Positions 53,803-64,000 of a stretch of DNA of 64,000 nt are shown here, in pieces. Where the stretch lies: positions 34,803,501 to 34,867,500 of the forward strand of contig NC_088345.1 of the NCBI RefSeq assembly GCF_036884655.1, read 5' to 3'. The first letter of the stretch is position 1, and each line of letters starts with the position of its first letter. Origin of the DNA: Musa acuminata AAA Group. Its lineage: Eukaryota; Streptophyta; Magnoliopsida; Zingiberales; Musaceae. The notes under the pieces were generated by a model that saw only the letters and a program-made list of their open reading frames with translations, did no database searches and was not told where the DNA came from. Both the position numbers and the translations under genes were made by a program.

Positions 53803-55386
53803 TTATAGGAAGGGATGATCTTTAGGAACCCATTTGCTTTTGGGTGCCTCATAAATAGATCTACATTTTCTATCACGTTGCATAGAGTTTATCATGGTTC
53901 CTTTAGGAACCCAAATTAATTTGTTTGGACTTATTTTCTTGAATGGACAACAATGTGTCTTGTGTCCAGATTTGCAACAAAAGTTGCACTTGGTTTGGTG
54001 TTGAACATGTAAGATGGGGCCTTTTACAAAGGTAGTTGGATTTCGGTGAGGACTCCTCACAAATCCAATCCCACTTCTTTTGGGAGCATGACCCTTGTTT
54101 GTAAGGATCATGTTTAATGACTTGCTACCAACCTCGAATTTCTTCAAGGTGTCCTTAAGTAGCAAGTTTTCTTTTTGTATAGTTTCTAAATCATGACATT
54201 TGATACATGAATTTAAACTATCATGATATTCGACTTTTAACTTATCAAACTCACAAGTAAGATTATCATGTACCTTTTTTAGCAACTTGTATTTTCTATT
54301 TATAACTTTGCATTCATCAAATAAATCATGGAAGGCATTTAATAATTCATCGAAAGATAAATCAGCATCTAATAAATCCGTTACCTCCTCTTCGATGGCC
54401 ATAAAGGCGTAATGAGCAACTTGCTCGGTGTTGGACTCCTCTTCCTCAGATGCGCTCGAATCATCCCATGTTGCTTGGAGCGCCTTCTTCTTTGTTGTTC
54501 TTTTCTTGACTTGGGGACAATCACTTTTGTAGTGTCCCGGCTTTTTACATTCGTAGCAGATCACTTGGTCCTTCTTGGGTTCAAGTTTATTTTTCACATC
54601 GTTTTTAAACTTGTTTCTTTTGAAGAATTTCTTAAACTTTCTTGTCAAAAGTGCCAAGTCATCATCACAGTCCTCATCACTTGAGTTTTCTCTCAAGTGG
54701 CATTCAGAAGTTTTAAGTGCCATATCCTTCCTGTTCTTTGGAAGGATGTCTTCTTGCTCTTCATGAGCTTTGCAAGTCATTTCGTAGGTCATTAATGACC
54801 CGATTAGTTCTTCAAGAGGGAAGTTGCGCAGATCCTTTGCCTCTTGAATGGCAGTGACTTTAGGATCCCAACTTTTAGGAAGGGATCTTAGTATTTTATT
54901 TACGAGTTCAAAATCCGAAAAACTTTTTCCGAGTCCTTTTAGACCATTGACGACATCCGTGAAACGGGTAAACATGTCGCCAATGGTTTCACTCGGTTTC
55001 ATTCGGAAAAGTTCAAAAGAATGCAGCAACAGATTGATTTTTGACTCTTTCACTCTACTTGTGCCCTCGTGGGTCACTTCAAGTGTGTGCCAAATATCAA
55101 AAGCAGTTTCGCAAGTTGAAACATGATTAAACTCGTTTTTATCAAGTGCGCAAAATAAGGCATTCATAGCCTTTGCATTAAGAGCGAAAGCCTTCTTCTC
55201 CAAATCGTTCCAATCGATCATTGGAAGAGAAGATTTTGAAAATCCATTTTCAACAAGGTTCCACAGTTCAAAATCCATAGAAATAAGAAAGATCCTCATT
55301 CGGGTCTTCCAGTAAGTGTAGTCCGTTCCACTGAACATGGGTGGACGTGTAATCGAATGCCCCTCTTGGTTTCCGGCGTATGCCAT
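53803..55386 (-). CDS. gag: SIRE-4 Gag, intact
   Basis: 527 residues, ATG at 55384-55386, 35 bases after the primer site. Same domains as SIRE-1 gag, including both CCHC fingers (CYECKKPGHYKSDC and CNFCCKSGHKTHCC). Near residues 379-387 it has CEFDKLKVEYHD where SIRE-1 has CDFNKLKVEHHD; I saw no other change. Two undamaged gag frames in two insertions that lack pol suggest gag was still functional when they moved. Confidence 0.93.
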   Translation of the reverse strand: MAYAGNQEGHSITRPPMFSGTDYTYWKTRMRIFLISMDFELWNLVENGFSKSSLPMIDWNDLEKKAFALNAKAMNALFCALDKNEFNHVSTCETAFDIWHTLEVTHEGTSRVKESKINLLLHSFELFRMKPSETIGDMFTRFTDVVNGLKGLGKSFSDFELVNKILRSLPKSWDPKVTAIQEAKDLRNFPLEELIGSLMTYEMTCKAHEEQEDILPKNRKDMALKTSECHLRENSSDEDCDDDLALLTRKFKKFFKRNKFKNDVKNKLEPKKDQVICYECKKPGHYKSDCPQVKKRTTKKKALQATWDDSSASEEEESNTEQVAHYAFMAIEEEVTDLLDADLSFDELLNAFHDLFDECKVINRKYKLLKKVHDNLTCEFDKLKVEYHDSLNSCIKCHDLETIQKENLLLKDTLKKFEVGSKSLNMILTNKGHAPKRSGIGFVRSPHRNPTTFVKGPILHVQHQTKCNFCCKSGHKTHCCPFKKISPNKLIWVPKGTMINSMQRDRKCRSIYEAPKSKWVPKDHPFL

Positions 55387-55421
55387 CTCTCTTGGGTTTT
55401 AATCCTTTAGAGAGTTAACCT

Positions 55422-55434
55422 TGCTCTGATACCA
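55422..55434 (-). promoter_or_regulatory. SIRE-4 primer binding site
   Basis: The plus strand reads TGCTCTGATACCA, two bases before the LTR edge at 55437; initiator tRNA-Met type. Confidence 0.92.
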
Positions 55435-55436
55435 AT

Positions 55437-57713
55437 TGTTAGGATCGAGAGCACTAAGAGGGGGGGGGTGAATTAGTGCAGCGGAAATCTTACAGCGATT
55501 AAAAAACCAAAAGCTGCGTTCGTTCAAAAACTATTATGATGCAAAAGCAAATTCTCAGTTTGTATCTAAGTGCAGTTTGCGTCTAAGTGCAGATTGCGTC
55601 TAAGCGCAGTTTTGCGTCTAAGCGCAGTTTACGTCTAAACTCAGATTTACGTCTAAACATAGTTTTACGTCTAAACGCAGATTTACGTCTAAACGCAGAT
55701 TTACGTCTGAACGCAGATTTACGTCTAAACTCAGATTTACGTCTTAAACTCAGATTTACGTCTTAAACTTAGATTTACGTCCAAACGCAGATTTACGTCT
55801 AAACGCAGTTTTACGTCTAGACGCAGATTTACGTCTAAACTTTGAAACTTGTTTGTATACTCGCAGAAGGCAGTATGCAGTTGAAATCAAGACATAAACG
55901 TGAACTGAGATCTGATGATTGAGCGAGGAAAGCCGATTTACGTCTGAATGCAGTTTTACGTCTAAATGTTGAAACTCGTTCGTAAAATCGTAGAGGACAG
56001 ATTGCAGTTATCAATAGGATTAAAATGTAAGTGTAAACTGCAAAGAAGCTCGTTCGTAAAAGCACGGAAAACAGTTCTGCAGAATCAAACGTAAAGGTAA
56101 ACTGTAATGTATGAAAATACGAATTTACGTCTGAATGCAGATTCGGAAGAACAGCACTTAGAACTTGTTCGTGAAAGCGCAGAGAGCAGTAGTAATGAGG
56201 GAGGTTTGCAGTAATGATAAAGTGCTCGAAAATAAACGCAAACCAGAGATTTAGAGTGGTTCGGTCAGCCTTGACCTACTCCACTTTTGGCTTCCTCCAC
56301 CGATGAGGTTGCCGACGTCAACTAGGTGCCTTCCTTCAATGGGCGAAGGCCAAACTGCCCTTTTACAATTTCTCTCCTTTTGACAGGCTCAGGAGACAAC
56401 CTTTACAGACCTTTCTCTCCTCACTTTACAACTGAAAACTTCAAGAACAGAAGGAGGAGACTTAAAGGCTTTACAACACTTTTGAGCTCTTACAATCACA
56501 GAAAAGATCAAGATTTCGGTGTAGGTCTGTATCTTTTCAGTGCTGAATGGGTGGGGTATTTATAGGCCCCAACCCAATTCAAAATTCGAGCTCAAAACGA
56601 TCAAATCGATCAAATCCCAGAATTCTGGGATCAGGCGGTTGCACCTCTTGACTGGAGAGGTGGCACCACCTGGCAGAGCTCGAAGACTGAGCTCAGGCGA
56701 TTGCTTCTCTCTGCCAGAGCTCGAAGACTGAGCTCGATGGTTGCATCACCTGGCAGAGCTCGAAGACTGAGCTTGGTGGTTGCATCACCTGGCAGAGCTC
56801 GAAACTGAGCTCGGTGGTTGCATCACCTGGCAGAGCTCGAAACTGAGCTCAAGCTGATGCACCTCTCTGCCAGAGCTCGAAGACTGAGCTCGGTGATTGC
56901 ATCACCTGGCAGAGCTCGAGACTGAGCTCAGGCTGATGCACCTCTCTGCCAGAGCTCGAAGACTGAGCTCGGTGGTTGCATCTCCTGGCAGAGCTCGAAA
57001 CTTGAGCTCTGGCGGTGCTACCTCTTGGCAGAGGAGGTTGCACCGCCCAGTCTAGCTCGAAGACTGAGCTCTGGGCGGTTGCACCTCTTGGCTGGGGCGG
57101 TTGCACCTCCCAGCCTCGCAGCCCTGGCGGTTGCACCTCCTGGCTGGGGCGGTTGCACCTCCTGGCTGGGGCGGTTGCACCTCCTGGTGCAATCAGGGTC
57201 CGAATGGTTCACTCCATTCGGCCCAATTTGAATCTTTTCAGGGGCCCAATTGCCCCAAGATTAAGCTAATGGGATCACCTCCCATTTTCATGCTTAATCA
57301 TCATGCTAACTACGATTAACTCTAAGACAACTTCTGCAGCTTTGCTCCGATGCGTCAATCGCTTCTTCCGGCGAGTTTCCGGCCAACTTCCGTTGATCAT
57401 CTGATAAACCCTCGGTGATCCTTCTGCGGACATCCGGCATACTCCTGGACTTTGCGACGATCCACTTGGCGAGTTCCGACGAGCTTCGCTTGGCAAGCTT
57501 CGGGACTTCTCGGATCTGTTCTCGCTGAACCTCCGACGACCGTCCGAACTTCCGTCGAACTCTCGAACTCCCAACGTGATCATGATCTTGACTCCGGCGC
57601 AACACCCGCTGCTTGTCTTACTCTCATCGTAGTTAATCCTGCACACTTATCTCAACACATAGATTAGATAACAAATGACAATTGACTTCATCATCAAAAT
57701 CCGAGATTCAACA
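55437..57713 (-). repeat. SIRE-4 5' LTR
   Basis: 2277 bp. Minisatellite 55556-55841, minus-strand TATA box near 56557-56567, GC-rich block 56633-57195. It has one fewer GGTGCAACCGCC unit group than the 3' copy near 57130. Confidence 0.92.
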
Positions 57714-57718
57714 CGGTG

Positions 57719-58014
57719 ATCCTTCTGCGGACATCCGGCATACTCCTGGACTTTGCGACGATCCACTTGGCGAGTTCCGATGAGCTTCGCTTGGCAAGCT
57801 TCTGGACTTCTCGGATCTATTCTCGCTGAACCTCCGACGACCGTCCGAACTTCCGTCGAACTCTCGAACTCCCAACGTGATCATGATTTTGACTCCGGCG
57901 CAACACCTGCTGCTTGTCTTACTCTCATCGTAGTTAATCCTGCACACTTATCTCAACACATAGATTAGATAACAAATGACAATTGACTTCATCATCAAAA
58001 TCCGAGATTCAACA
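57719..58014 (-). repeat. SIRE-3 3' LTR, second part
   Basis: Continues the LTR interrupted at 48009 and ends GAGATTCAACA at 58014. This end is the short type 1 head, unlike the SIRE-2-like remainder at 46143-48009, so the LTR is a mosaic. Confidence 0.9.
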
Positions 58015-58832
58015 ATCTCCCCCTTTTTTATGATGACAATCAATTGATAAAGGAGTTGTCCTTAACTCCCCCTATCTATATGCCATAGTTGAGATAAGTC
58101 AACCTTGAATTCAAGACCTAAGAATTCACGTGACGTATTAATAAGTTAGATCAGTTAAACTTATCAATGCTCCCATCATGATGCCCATCATGATGTATCT
58201 CTTCAAGAATGATGTCAAAGCATGACATACATCATTAAGTTTGTATGATAGTGTTTGTAACTATTCATCATGTAATCATATAAAGCTACGAAGGACTTTT
58301 TACATGATGCACACATTTGAGATTTTCTAGCAAGTTTGCATTTTCTTCACAATATAGAATATCAAATCAAGACATGATGCAAACTATAGCACATGTTCAC
58401 ATATCTCTTGGTGATGCAAGGATGGCATAACTATAACATTGTTTATAGCATCACTCAAGTATTTGCAACTATGACATAGACATGATTATGGCAGTTCAGC
58501 TATGACATAGTGTTTATCAATTCATATGTTTCTCCCCCTTTGTCATCAACAAAAAGCATGATAGCATTATCAAGCACATAAAGGAAGTCATGACATATAT
58601 AATTCTTTGAATATCTCTTTATCGTTTGTTGCTTGAAGGAGGAAAGTCATTTTTCAAAAAGTTTTCATAAGAGTGTACAGGAACATCCCATTTTTAGCAT
58701 ACAAACCGAAAAATGAACTTCTTACATGCATTTGGTTAAAAATATTTGTCACATAATTTGCAACATGTTATTTGATCAAGCGATGTCAAGGCATGTAATA
58801 GTAATAACATCCGAAAAATAATTTTAACAAGT
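58015..58832 (-). other. SIRE-3 polypurine tracts and 3' untranslated region
   Basis: The complement ATCTCCCCCTTTTTT at 58015-58029 is the main tract. Others are at about 58065 and 58533 (CTCCCCCTTTGTCATCAAC). The segment that is duplicated in SIRE-1 and SIRE-4 is single here (about 58376-58480). Confidence 0.8.
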
Positions 58833-61800
58833 TTAAGTATTCGGACACATCAACATTCCTAATTCTCTTCTTATGTAATCAAATTGTTCTTCACATAGGG
58901 GTTTTGTAAAGATATCAGCTAGTTGATGTTTGGTATCAATAAACTCTATGGTTACATCATGATTAGTGACATGATCTCGTATAAAGTGATGTCTAATATC
59001 AATGTGTTTTGTTCTTGAGTGTTGTATAGGATTTTTAGTTAAGCATATTGCACTCGTGTTATCACATTTAATGGGAATATCTTTAAGATTCACTTTGTAA
59101 TCTTCTAAAGTGTTTTTCATCCATACAACTTGTGCACAGCATGCACTTGCTGCAATGTATTCAGCTTCGGTTGTTGATAGAGCAACCGAGTTTTGTTTCT
59201 TAGATGACAAGGATACAAGGGCATGTCCTAAAAATTGACATGATCCTGATGTGCTTTTTCTGTCTAGTTTACAGCCAGCGAAGTCCGCATCAGCATAAGC
59301 TGTTAATTCAAAATTTTCTGATTTTGGGTACCATAACCCTAGATTGGTAGTTCCATTAAGATATCTGAGTATTCTTTTGACTGCTTTGAGATGAGATATC
59401 TTAGGGTCTGATTGAAATCTAGCACAAAGTCCTACACTGAACATGATGTCTGGTCTGGTGGCAGTGAGGTAAAGTAAACTTCCTATCATACCCCTATAGG
59501 TTTTTTGATCGAAGCTTTCTCCATTCTCATCAATTTCTAACTTAGTGGAGGTGCTCATAGGAGTGTCAATGGCTTTTGATTTATTCATTTTGAACTTCTT
59601 TAGCAAGCTCACAGCATATTTGGTTTGACTAATAAAGATGCCATTGCTTAGTTGTTTGATTTGTAGGCCTAAGAAGAATGTTAACTCTCCCATTAGACTC
59701 ATTTCGAATTCACGACTCATAGTTTTCGCAAAGGATTCACAAAGAGATTCATTTGTAGAACCAAAGATAATATCATCAACATAAACTTGAACAATGAGAA
59801 AATTGTTTTCAAAGTTCTTGATGAATAATGTAGTATCAACCTTGCCTTTTATGAAATTATTTTCAATAAGAAAAGAACTAAGTCTCTCATACCAAGCCCT
59901 AGGAGCTTGTTTTAAACCATAGAGAGCTTTAGTTAATCTAAACACATGATTAGGGAGACTATTATTTTCAAATCCAGGAGGTTGTTCAACATAGACTTCT
60001 TCGGAAATAAAGCCATTAAGAAAGGCGCTTTTAACATCCATTTGAAACAACTTAAAATTATTACTGCTAGCGTAGGCAAGGAGCAACCTTATGGCTTCCA
60101 ATCGTGCCACAGGAGCGAAGGTTTCTTCGTAATCGATACCTTCTTCTTGGTTGAAACCTTTGGCCACTAATCTAGCCTTGTTTCTAACCACGATACCATT
60201 TTCATTTTGCTTGTTTCTGAAGACCCATTTAGTACCAATAACTAGATGATCATTTGGTCTAGGAACAAGCTTCCACACTTCATTTCTCTCAAATTGATTT
60301 AATTCATCTTGCATTGCGATAATCCATGAATCATCTTTCATGGCTTCATCAACGCATTTGGGTTCAATTTGGGAGAGAAAGGCGGTATTTGCACAAAAGG
60401 TTTTAAGAGAAGATCGTGTTTGAACTCCCTTTGATGTGTCTCCTAAGATTAGCTCCTTAGGATGAGCATCTACATACTTCCAATCCTTGGGTAAGGAAAT
60501 CTGAGAAGTGGATGCATCCAAGTTGCTAGTTGGAGACGGGGTCTCGTTTAAATTTAAAGAGTCAAAATTAACATCATCGTCAAGATCATTTTTCGTGATT
60601 TCAGAAGTCTCATTGAAAACAACATGAATGGATTCTTCAATAATTAGAGTTCTTTTATTAAAGATACGAAAGGCTTTAGAAACTGTAGAATAACCAAGAA
60701 AGATTCCTTCATCGGATTTAGTATCAAATTTTCCTAAGTTGTCTTTTTCATTCAAGATAAAACACTTACACCCAAAGACTTTGAAATATGAAACGTTGGG
60801 TTTTTTATTGTTCCATAACTCATAGGGAGTTTTGGTTAGTAGAGGTCTCACTAGAACTCTATTTAAGATATAGCATGCAGTATTTACGGCTTCGGCCCAA
60901 AAATATTTGGGTAGGTTATGTTCATTCAACATGGTTCTTGCCATTTCTTGTAAATTTCGATTTTTTCTTTCTACAACTCCATTTTGTTGAGGGTTTCTAG
61001 GAGTAGAGAAATTATGGTTGTATCCATTGAGTTCACAAAGTTCTTGGAAATCATGGTTTTGAAATTCACCACCATGATCACTTCTAATTGACGAAATCAT
61101 AGAACCTTTCTCATTCTGAACGAGTTTGCAAAACTTGGTAAAAGATCTAAGGCATTCACTTTTCTGTTTTAAAAAGTAAGTCCATGTGTATCTGCTATAG
61201 TCATCTATAATGACGAAAGCGTATTTGCTACCTCCTAGGCTTGATGTGGAGATGGGTCCGAACAAGTCCATATGGATCAATTGTAAGGGCCTAGAGGTGC
61301 TTACTTGATTTTTAGATTTGAAGCTACTCTTAGTTTGTTTACCTAATTGGCAGGCATCACATACATTATCTTTGATGAACTTGATATGAGGAATTCCTCT
61401 TACAAGTTCTTTGGATGATATTTGAGTGATTAGCTTCATGCTAGCATGACCTAATCTTCTGTGCCATATCCAAGCATTCTCATTTAAAGCAGAAAAACAT
61501 GTTTCATTACATAAATCATCGATGTCAATAGTGTATACGTTATTTTGTTTTAATGCAATCATAGATATGTTTTTGTGAGGTTTTTCAATGACGCAAGCAT
61601 TAGATTCAAATTTGATGATATATCCTTTATCACATAATTGACTAATGCTTAGGAGGTTATGTTTTAGACCATCAACTAGCAAAACATCTTCAATAGAAAA
61701 GTTGGATTTGTTACCTATGGTTCCTTTGCCAATGATTTTACCCTTGTTGTTGTCTCCGAAGGTGACATATCCTTCGTTTATGCTAGAGAGCTTAGAGAAT

Positions 61801-61883
61801 TGGGATGAATCTCCGGTCATATGCCTTGAGCATCCACTGTCAAGGTACCATCTCTTGCTCCTAGCTTGCGATGGTTTAGTTTT
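58833..61883 (-). CDS. pol: SIRE-3 Pol: protease, integrase, reverse transcriptase, RNase H
   Basis: The frame is open from just after the gag stop (61884-61886) to TAA 58833-58835, with no own start needed if read through from gag. The protease site [11 protein letters not shown] is at about 61820-61850. Counting from the Met of MTGDSS at 61818-61820 (995 residues): integrase zinc ligands H120, H125, C154 and C157; catalytic D185, D248 and E284; RT motif [13 protein letters not shown] with D595; YVDD at 680-683; RNase [10 protein letters not shown] at 841-849, TTEAEY near 885 and CDNTSA near 919; end DIFTKPL near 969-975. All catalytic residues are present. It matches the Sirevirus lineage of copia and would act in cytoplasmic particles and then the nucleus. 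Confidence 0.93.
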   Translation of the reverse strand, partial: KTKPSQARSKRWYLDSGCSRHMTGDSSQFSKLSSINEGYVTFGDNNKGKIIGKGTIGNKSNFSIEDVLLVDGLKHNLLSISQLCDKGYIIKFESNACVIEKPHKNISMIALKQNNVYTIDIDDLCNETCFSALNENAWIWHRRLGHASMKLITQISSKELVRGIPHIKFIKDNVCDACQLGKQTKSSFKSKNQVSTSRPLQLIHMDLFGPISTSSLGGSKYAFVIIDDYSRYTWTYFLKQKSECLRSFTKFCKLVQNEKGSMISSIRSDHGGEFQNHDFQELCELNGYNHNFSTPRNPQQNGVVERKNRNLQEMARTMLNEHNLPKYFWAEAVNTACYILNRVLVRPLLTKTPYELWNNKKPNVSYFKVFGCKCFILNEKDNLGKFDTKSDEGIFLGYSTVSKAFRIFNKRTLIIEESIHVVFNETSEITKNDLDDDVNFDSLNLNETPSPTSNLDASTSQISLPKDWKYVDAHPKELILGDTSKGVQTRSSLKTFCANTAFLSQIEPKCVDEAMKDDSWIIAMQDELNQFERNEVWKLVPRPNDHLVIGTKWVFRNKQNENGIVVRNKARLVAKGFNQEEGIDYEETFAPVARLEAIRLLLAYASSNNFKLFQMDVKSAFLNGFISEEVYVEQPPGFENNSLPNHVFRLTKALYGLKQAPRAWYERLSSFLIENNFIKGKVDTTLFIKNFENNFLIVQVYVDDIIFGSTNESLCESFAKTMSREFEMSLMGELTFFLGLQIKQLSNGIFISQTKYAVSLLKKFKMNKSKAIDTPMSTSTKLEIDENGESFDQKTYRGMIGSLLYLTATRPDIMFSVGLCARFQSDPKISHLKAVKRILRYLNGTTNLGLWYPKSENFELTAYADADFAGCKLDRKSTSGSCQFLGHALVSLSSKKQNSVALSTTEAEYIAASACCAQVVWMKNTLEDYKVNLKDIPIKCDNTSAICLTKNPIQHSRTKHIDIRHHFIRDHVTNHDVTIEFIDTKHQLADIFTKPLCEEQFDYIRRELGMLMCPNT

Positions 61884-62055
61884 CTACAAGAAAGGATGAT
61901 GTTTAGGTACCCATTTGCTTTTGGGTTCCTCAAAAATAGATCTACATTTTTTATCATGTTGCATAGAATTTGTCATGGTTCCTTTAGGAACCCATATCAA
62001 TTTGTTTGGACTCCATTTCCTGAATGGACAATAATGTGTCTTGTGACCAAACTTG
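61884..62055 (-). CDS. gag: SIRE-3 Gag C-terminus, partial
   Basis: The last 56 or so codons of gag: GHKTHYCPF (second finger), NKLIWVPKGTM, RSIFEEPKSKWVPKHHPFL, then TAG at 61884-61886. Protease follows in the same frame. The upstream part is cut off by SIRE-5 at 62056. Confidence 0.85.
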
Positions 62056-64000
62056 TGTTGAATCTCGTATTTTGATGATGAAACTACTTGATATATGTTT
62101 ATGATTTAATCTGCGTTTTGAGTGACGCAGGATGCTTCGATCAGGATGAGACAATTAAAGCAGGAAAATCATATTGTGCCGAAGGAACATGTCAGAAGAT
62201 TGGACGTCGGGCCAGTGGATCGGTCGACGTATCGACAGAAGGCTTCGGGCCGTGGACTCGGGCATCGGGCCAAGAAGAGCGGGTATTGTGCCAAGGATAT
62301 CGGAGTTACGGAGTCAACTGACCGATTGGGCAATAGGCTGCACGAGAGGACGATGCGCCGAAGAATCGGACGAAGCGTCGAGGGACCAATGACATGTCGG
62401 ACAACTTGGTTAATTGCTTAGGATTAATTGTCTCGATTGAAGTTTTGTTTTAATTGTGCAGGATTAACTATGATAACGATGAAGACATAAAGCGAAACAA
62501 AGTGTCGGAGTCAAGCGCGAAGGATTTGTTGCGAGTTCAAGAGTTCGACGGAAGTCCGAAGATTCGTTGGGAGTTCGCGGAACTCGCCGAGAAAGATCGG
62601 AGCTTGCCGAAGAAGCTCGTTGGAACTCGCTAAGAACAAATCGTGAAGTCTAGGAGCTTGCCGGGAGTCCGCAGAATGGTTTCCGAGAGTTCATCGGAAG
62701 ACCGCCGGAAGTTTGCCGGAAGCTCGCTAGAAGAAGTCTTGACTTGCGGACTTTGTAATAGCTTAGAAAATGTCTTTAAATTCATAGTTAGCACGTTAAT
62801 TAGGGTTAGGATTAGGTGTTAATCCTATAACCCAAGTAGGGGCCAATTAGGCCCAAGTTCGGACTGGTTTGGACCAAGTTTGGAGCCAAACCAAGTGAGC
62901 TGGAATAGTGAAGAGGTGCCACCTCTCCAGCCTGGAGGTGCCACCGCCAGGGCTGCGAGGTTGGGAGGTGCAACCGCCCCAGCCAGGAGGTGCAACCGCC
63001 TGGGCTGTGGGGTTGGGAGGTGCAACCGCCCCAGCCAGGAGGTGCAACCACCTGGGCTGTGGGGTTGGGAGGTGCAACCGCCCCAGCCAAGAGGTTGCAC
63101 CGCCAGAGCTCAAGTTCCGAGCTCTGCCAGGCGATGCAACCACCGAGCTCAGTCTTCGAGCTCTGGCAGAGAGGTGCATCAGCCTGAGCTCAGTCTCGAG
63201 CTCTGCCAGGTGATGCATTCACCAAGCTCAGTCTTCGAGCTCTGGCAGAGAGGTGGATCAGCCTGAGCTCAGCTTGGAGCTCTGCCAGGTGATGCAACCA
63301 CCGAGCTCAGTTTCGAGCTCTGCCAGGTGATGCAATCACCAAGCTCAGTCTTCGAGCTCTGCCAGGTGATGCAACCATCGAGCTCAGTCTTCGAGCTCTG
63401 GCAGAGAGAAGCAATCGGCAGAGCTCAGTCTTCGAGCTCTGCCAGGCGGTGCCACCTCTCCAGTCGAGAGGTGCAACCGCCTGATCCCAGAATTCTGGGA
63501 TTTGATCGATTTGATCGTTTTGAGCTCGAATTTTGAATTGGGTTGGGGCCTATAAATACCCCACCCATTCAGCACTGAATTGAGCAAGAACTGACCCGAA
63601 ATCTTGATCTTTTCAGTGGTTCTTAGAGCTCAAAACTGCTAGTTTTCCTCCTCCTTCTGTTCTTCAAGTTTGAGTTGTAAAGAGAGGAGAGAAAACATCT
63701 GTAAAGGTTGTCTCCTAAGCCTGTCAAAAGGAGAGAAATTGTAAGAGGGAAGTTTGGCCTTCGCCCATTGAAGGAAGCCACCTAGTTGACGTCGGCAACC
63801 TCATCGGTGGAGGAAGCCAAAAGTGGAGTAGGTCAAGGCTGACCGAACCACTCTAAATCTCTGGTTTGCGTTTACTTTCGAGCACTTTATCATTACTGCA
63901 AACCTCCCTCATCACTACTGCTCTCTGCGCTTTCTCGAACAAGTTCTAAGTGCTGTTCTTCCAAATCTGCATTCAGACGTAAACTCGTATTTTCATACAT
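62056..64000 (+). mobile_element. SIRE-5: Sirevirus-type LTR, runs off the window
   Basis: Starts TGTTGAATCTCG with the long type 2 head (as at 36754), inserted in SIRE-3 gag after ACTTG (62051-62055), the expected target duplication. From about 62470 it diverges from SIRE-2 (GATAACGATGAAGACATAAAGCG). It then has the GC-rich block (62911-63483), TATA box 63550-63560 and the usual transcribed region. The minisatellite, LTR end and interior lie beyond 64000. Confidence 0.88.

Larger units (their letters stand above)
48010..57713 (-). mobile_element. SIRE-4: second chimeric Sirevirus-type element, inverted to SIRE-1
   Basis: LTRs 48010-50316 (3') and 55437-57713 (5'), CGGTG at 48005-48009 and 57714-57718. 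Gene order and sequence match SIRE-1 closely: gag, spacer, captured frame, RNase H remnant, multiple purine tracts. The captured frame is open for 353 codons here. It sits inside the 3' LTR of SIRE-3, a member of its own superfamily, so it is younger than SIRE-3. Confidence 0.95.
46143..62055 (-). mobile_element. SIRE-3: Sirevirus with complete pol, split by SIRE-4 and SIRE-5
   Basis: On the minus strand: 3' LTR (46143-48009 and 57719-58014, separated by SIRE-4), polypurine tract (58015-58029), 0.8 kb of 3' untranslated region, complete RNase H-RT-integrase-protease frame (58833-61883), and gag C-terminus up to 62055, where SIRE-5 interrupts. The rest of gag and the 5' LTR lie beyond the window. 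The left flank ends TTGGC (46138-46142), the expected target duplication. It is the only element here with an undamaged pol frame. Confidence 0.9.

Overview
The window reads as intergenic DNA from a large, repeat-rich flowering-plant genome. Every substantial coding frame belongs to an LTR retrotransposon. All recognisable primer binding sites match the 3' end of plant initiator tRNA-Met, and the families seen are the plant lineages Reina-like and Tekay-like chromoviruses (Ty3/gypsy), Angela-like copia and Sirevirus copia. A monocot is plausible, but the species cannot be read from this sequence. I found no host gene, tRNA, rRNA or CRISPR array.

Layout. (1) 1-7298: weakly structured flank split by a complete Reina-like element, G1A (744-6147, minus, target duplication CAATG). 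(2) About 7299-21132: a decayed Tekay-like element, G2 (minus), cut by a full-length Angela-like element (8955-18493, plus, duplication GGATG), which itself carries a truncated Sirevirus LTR (14247-15332). (3) 21133-46142: a second Reina-like copy, G1B (minus), broken into four pieces by SIRE-1 (21711-31383, plus, AAAAG), G1C (31933-36548, plus) and SIRE-2 (36754-44759, plus, GAAGG). (4) 46143-64000: SIRE-3 (minus) starts inside the G1B 5' LTR. Its 3' LTR is split by SIRE-4 (48010-57713, minus, CGGTG) and its gag by SIRE-5 (62056 to the window edge, plus).

How the parts relate. SIRE-3 is the only copy with an uninterrupted pol (protease, integrase, RT, RNase H) and could be a helper type. SIRE-1 and SIRE-4 keep LTRs, primer sites, polypurine tracts and an intact 527-residue gag, but nearly all of pol is replaced by a foreign segment encoding a protein of about 353 residues that resembles the 'putative plant transposon protein' family. 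Two near-identical copies with perfect target duplications show that this chimera moved as a unit. SIRE-2 is a third type with a gag lacking its CCHC box and no pol. G1A and G1C share the same lesions in reverse transcriptase and integrase, so that defective form also multiplied.

Regulatory structure lies in the LTRs and leaders. Sirevirus LTRs carry a GC-rich block of inverted motifs upstream of a TATA box and an 18-20 bp minisatellite downstream. The Angela-like leader has four hairpins sharing one 15-19 nt core with different stems. Alignments were made by eye; identities and ages were not computed.
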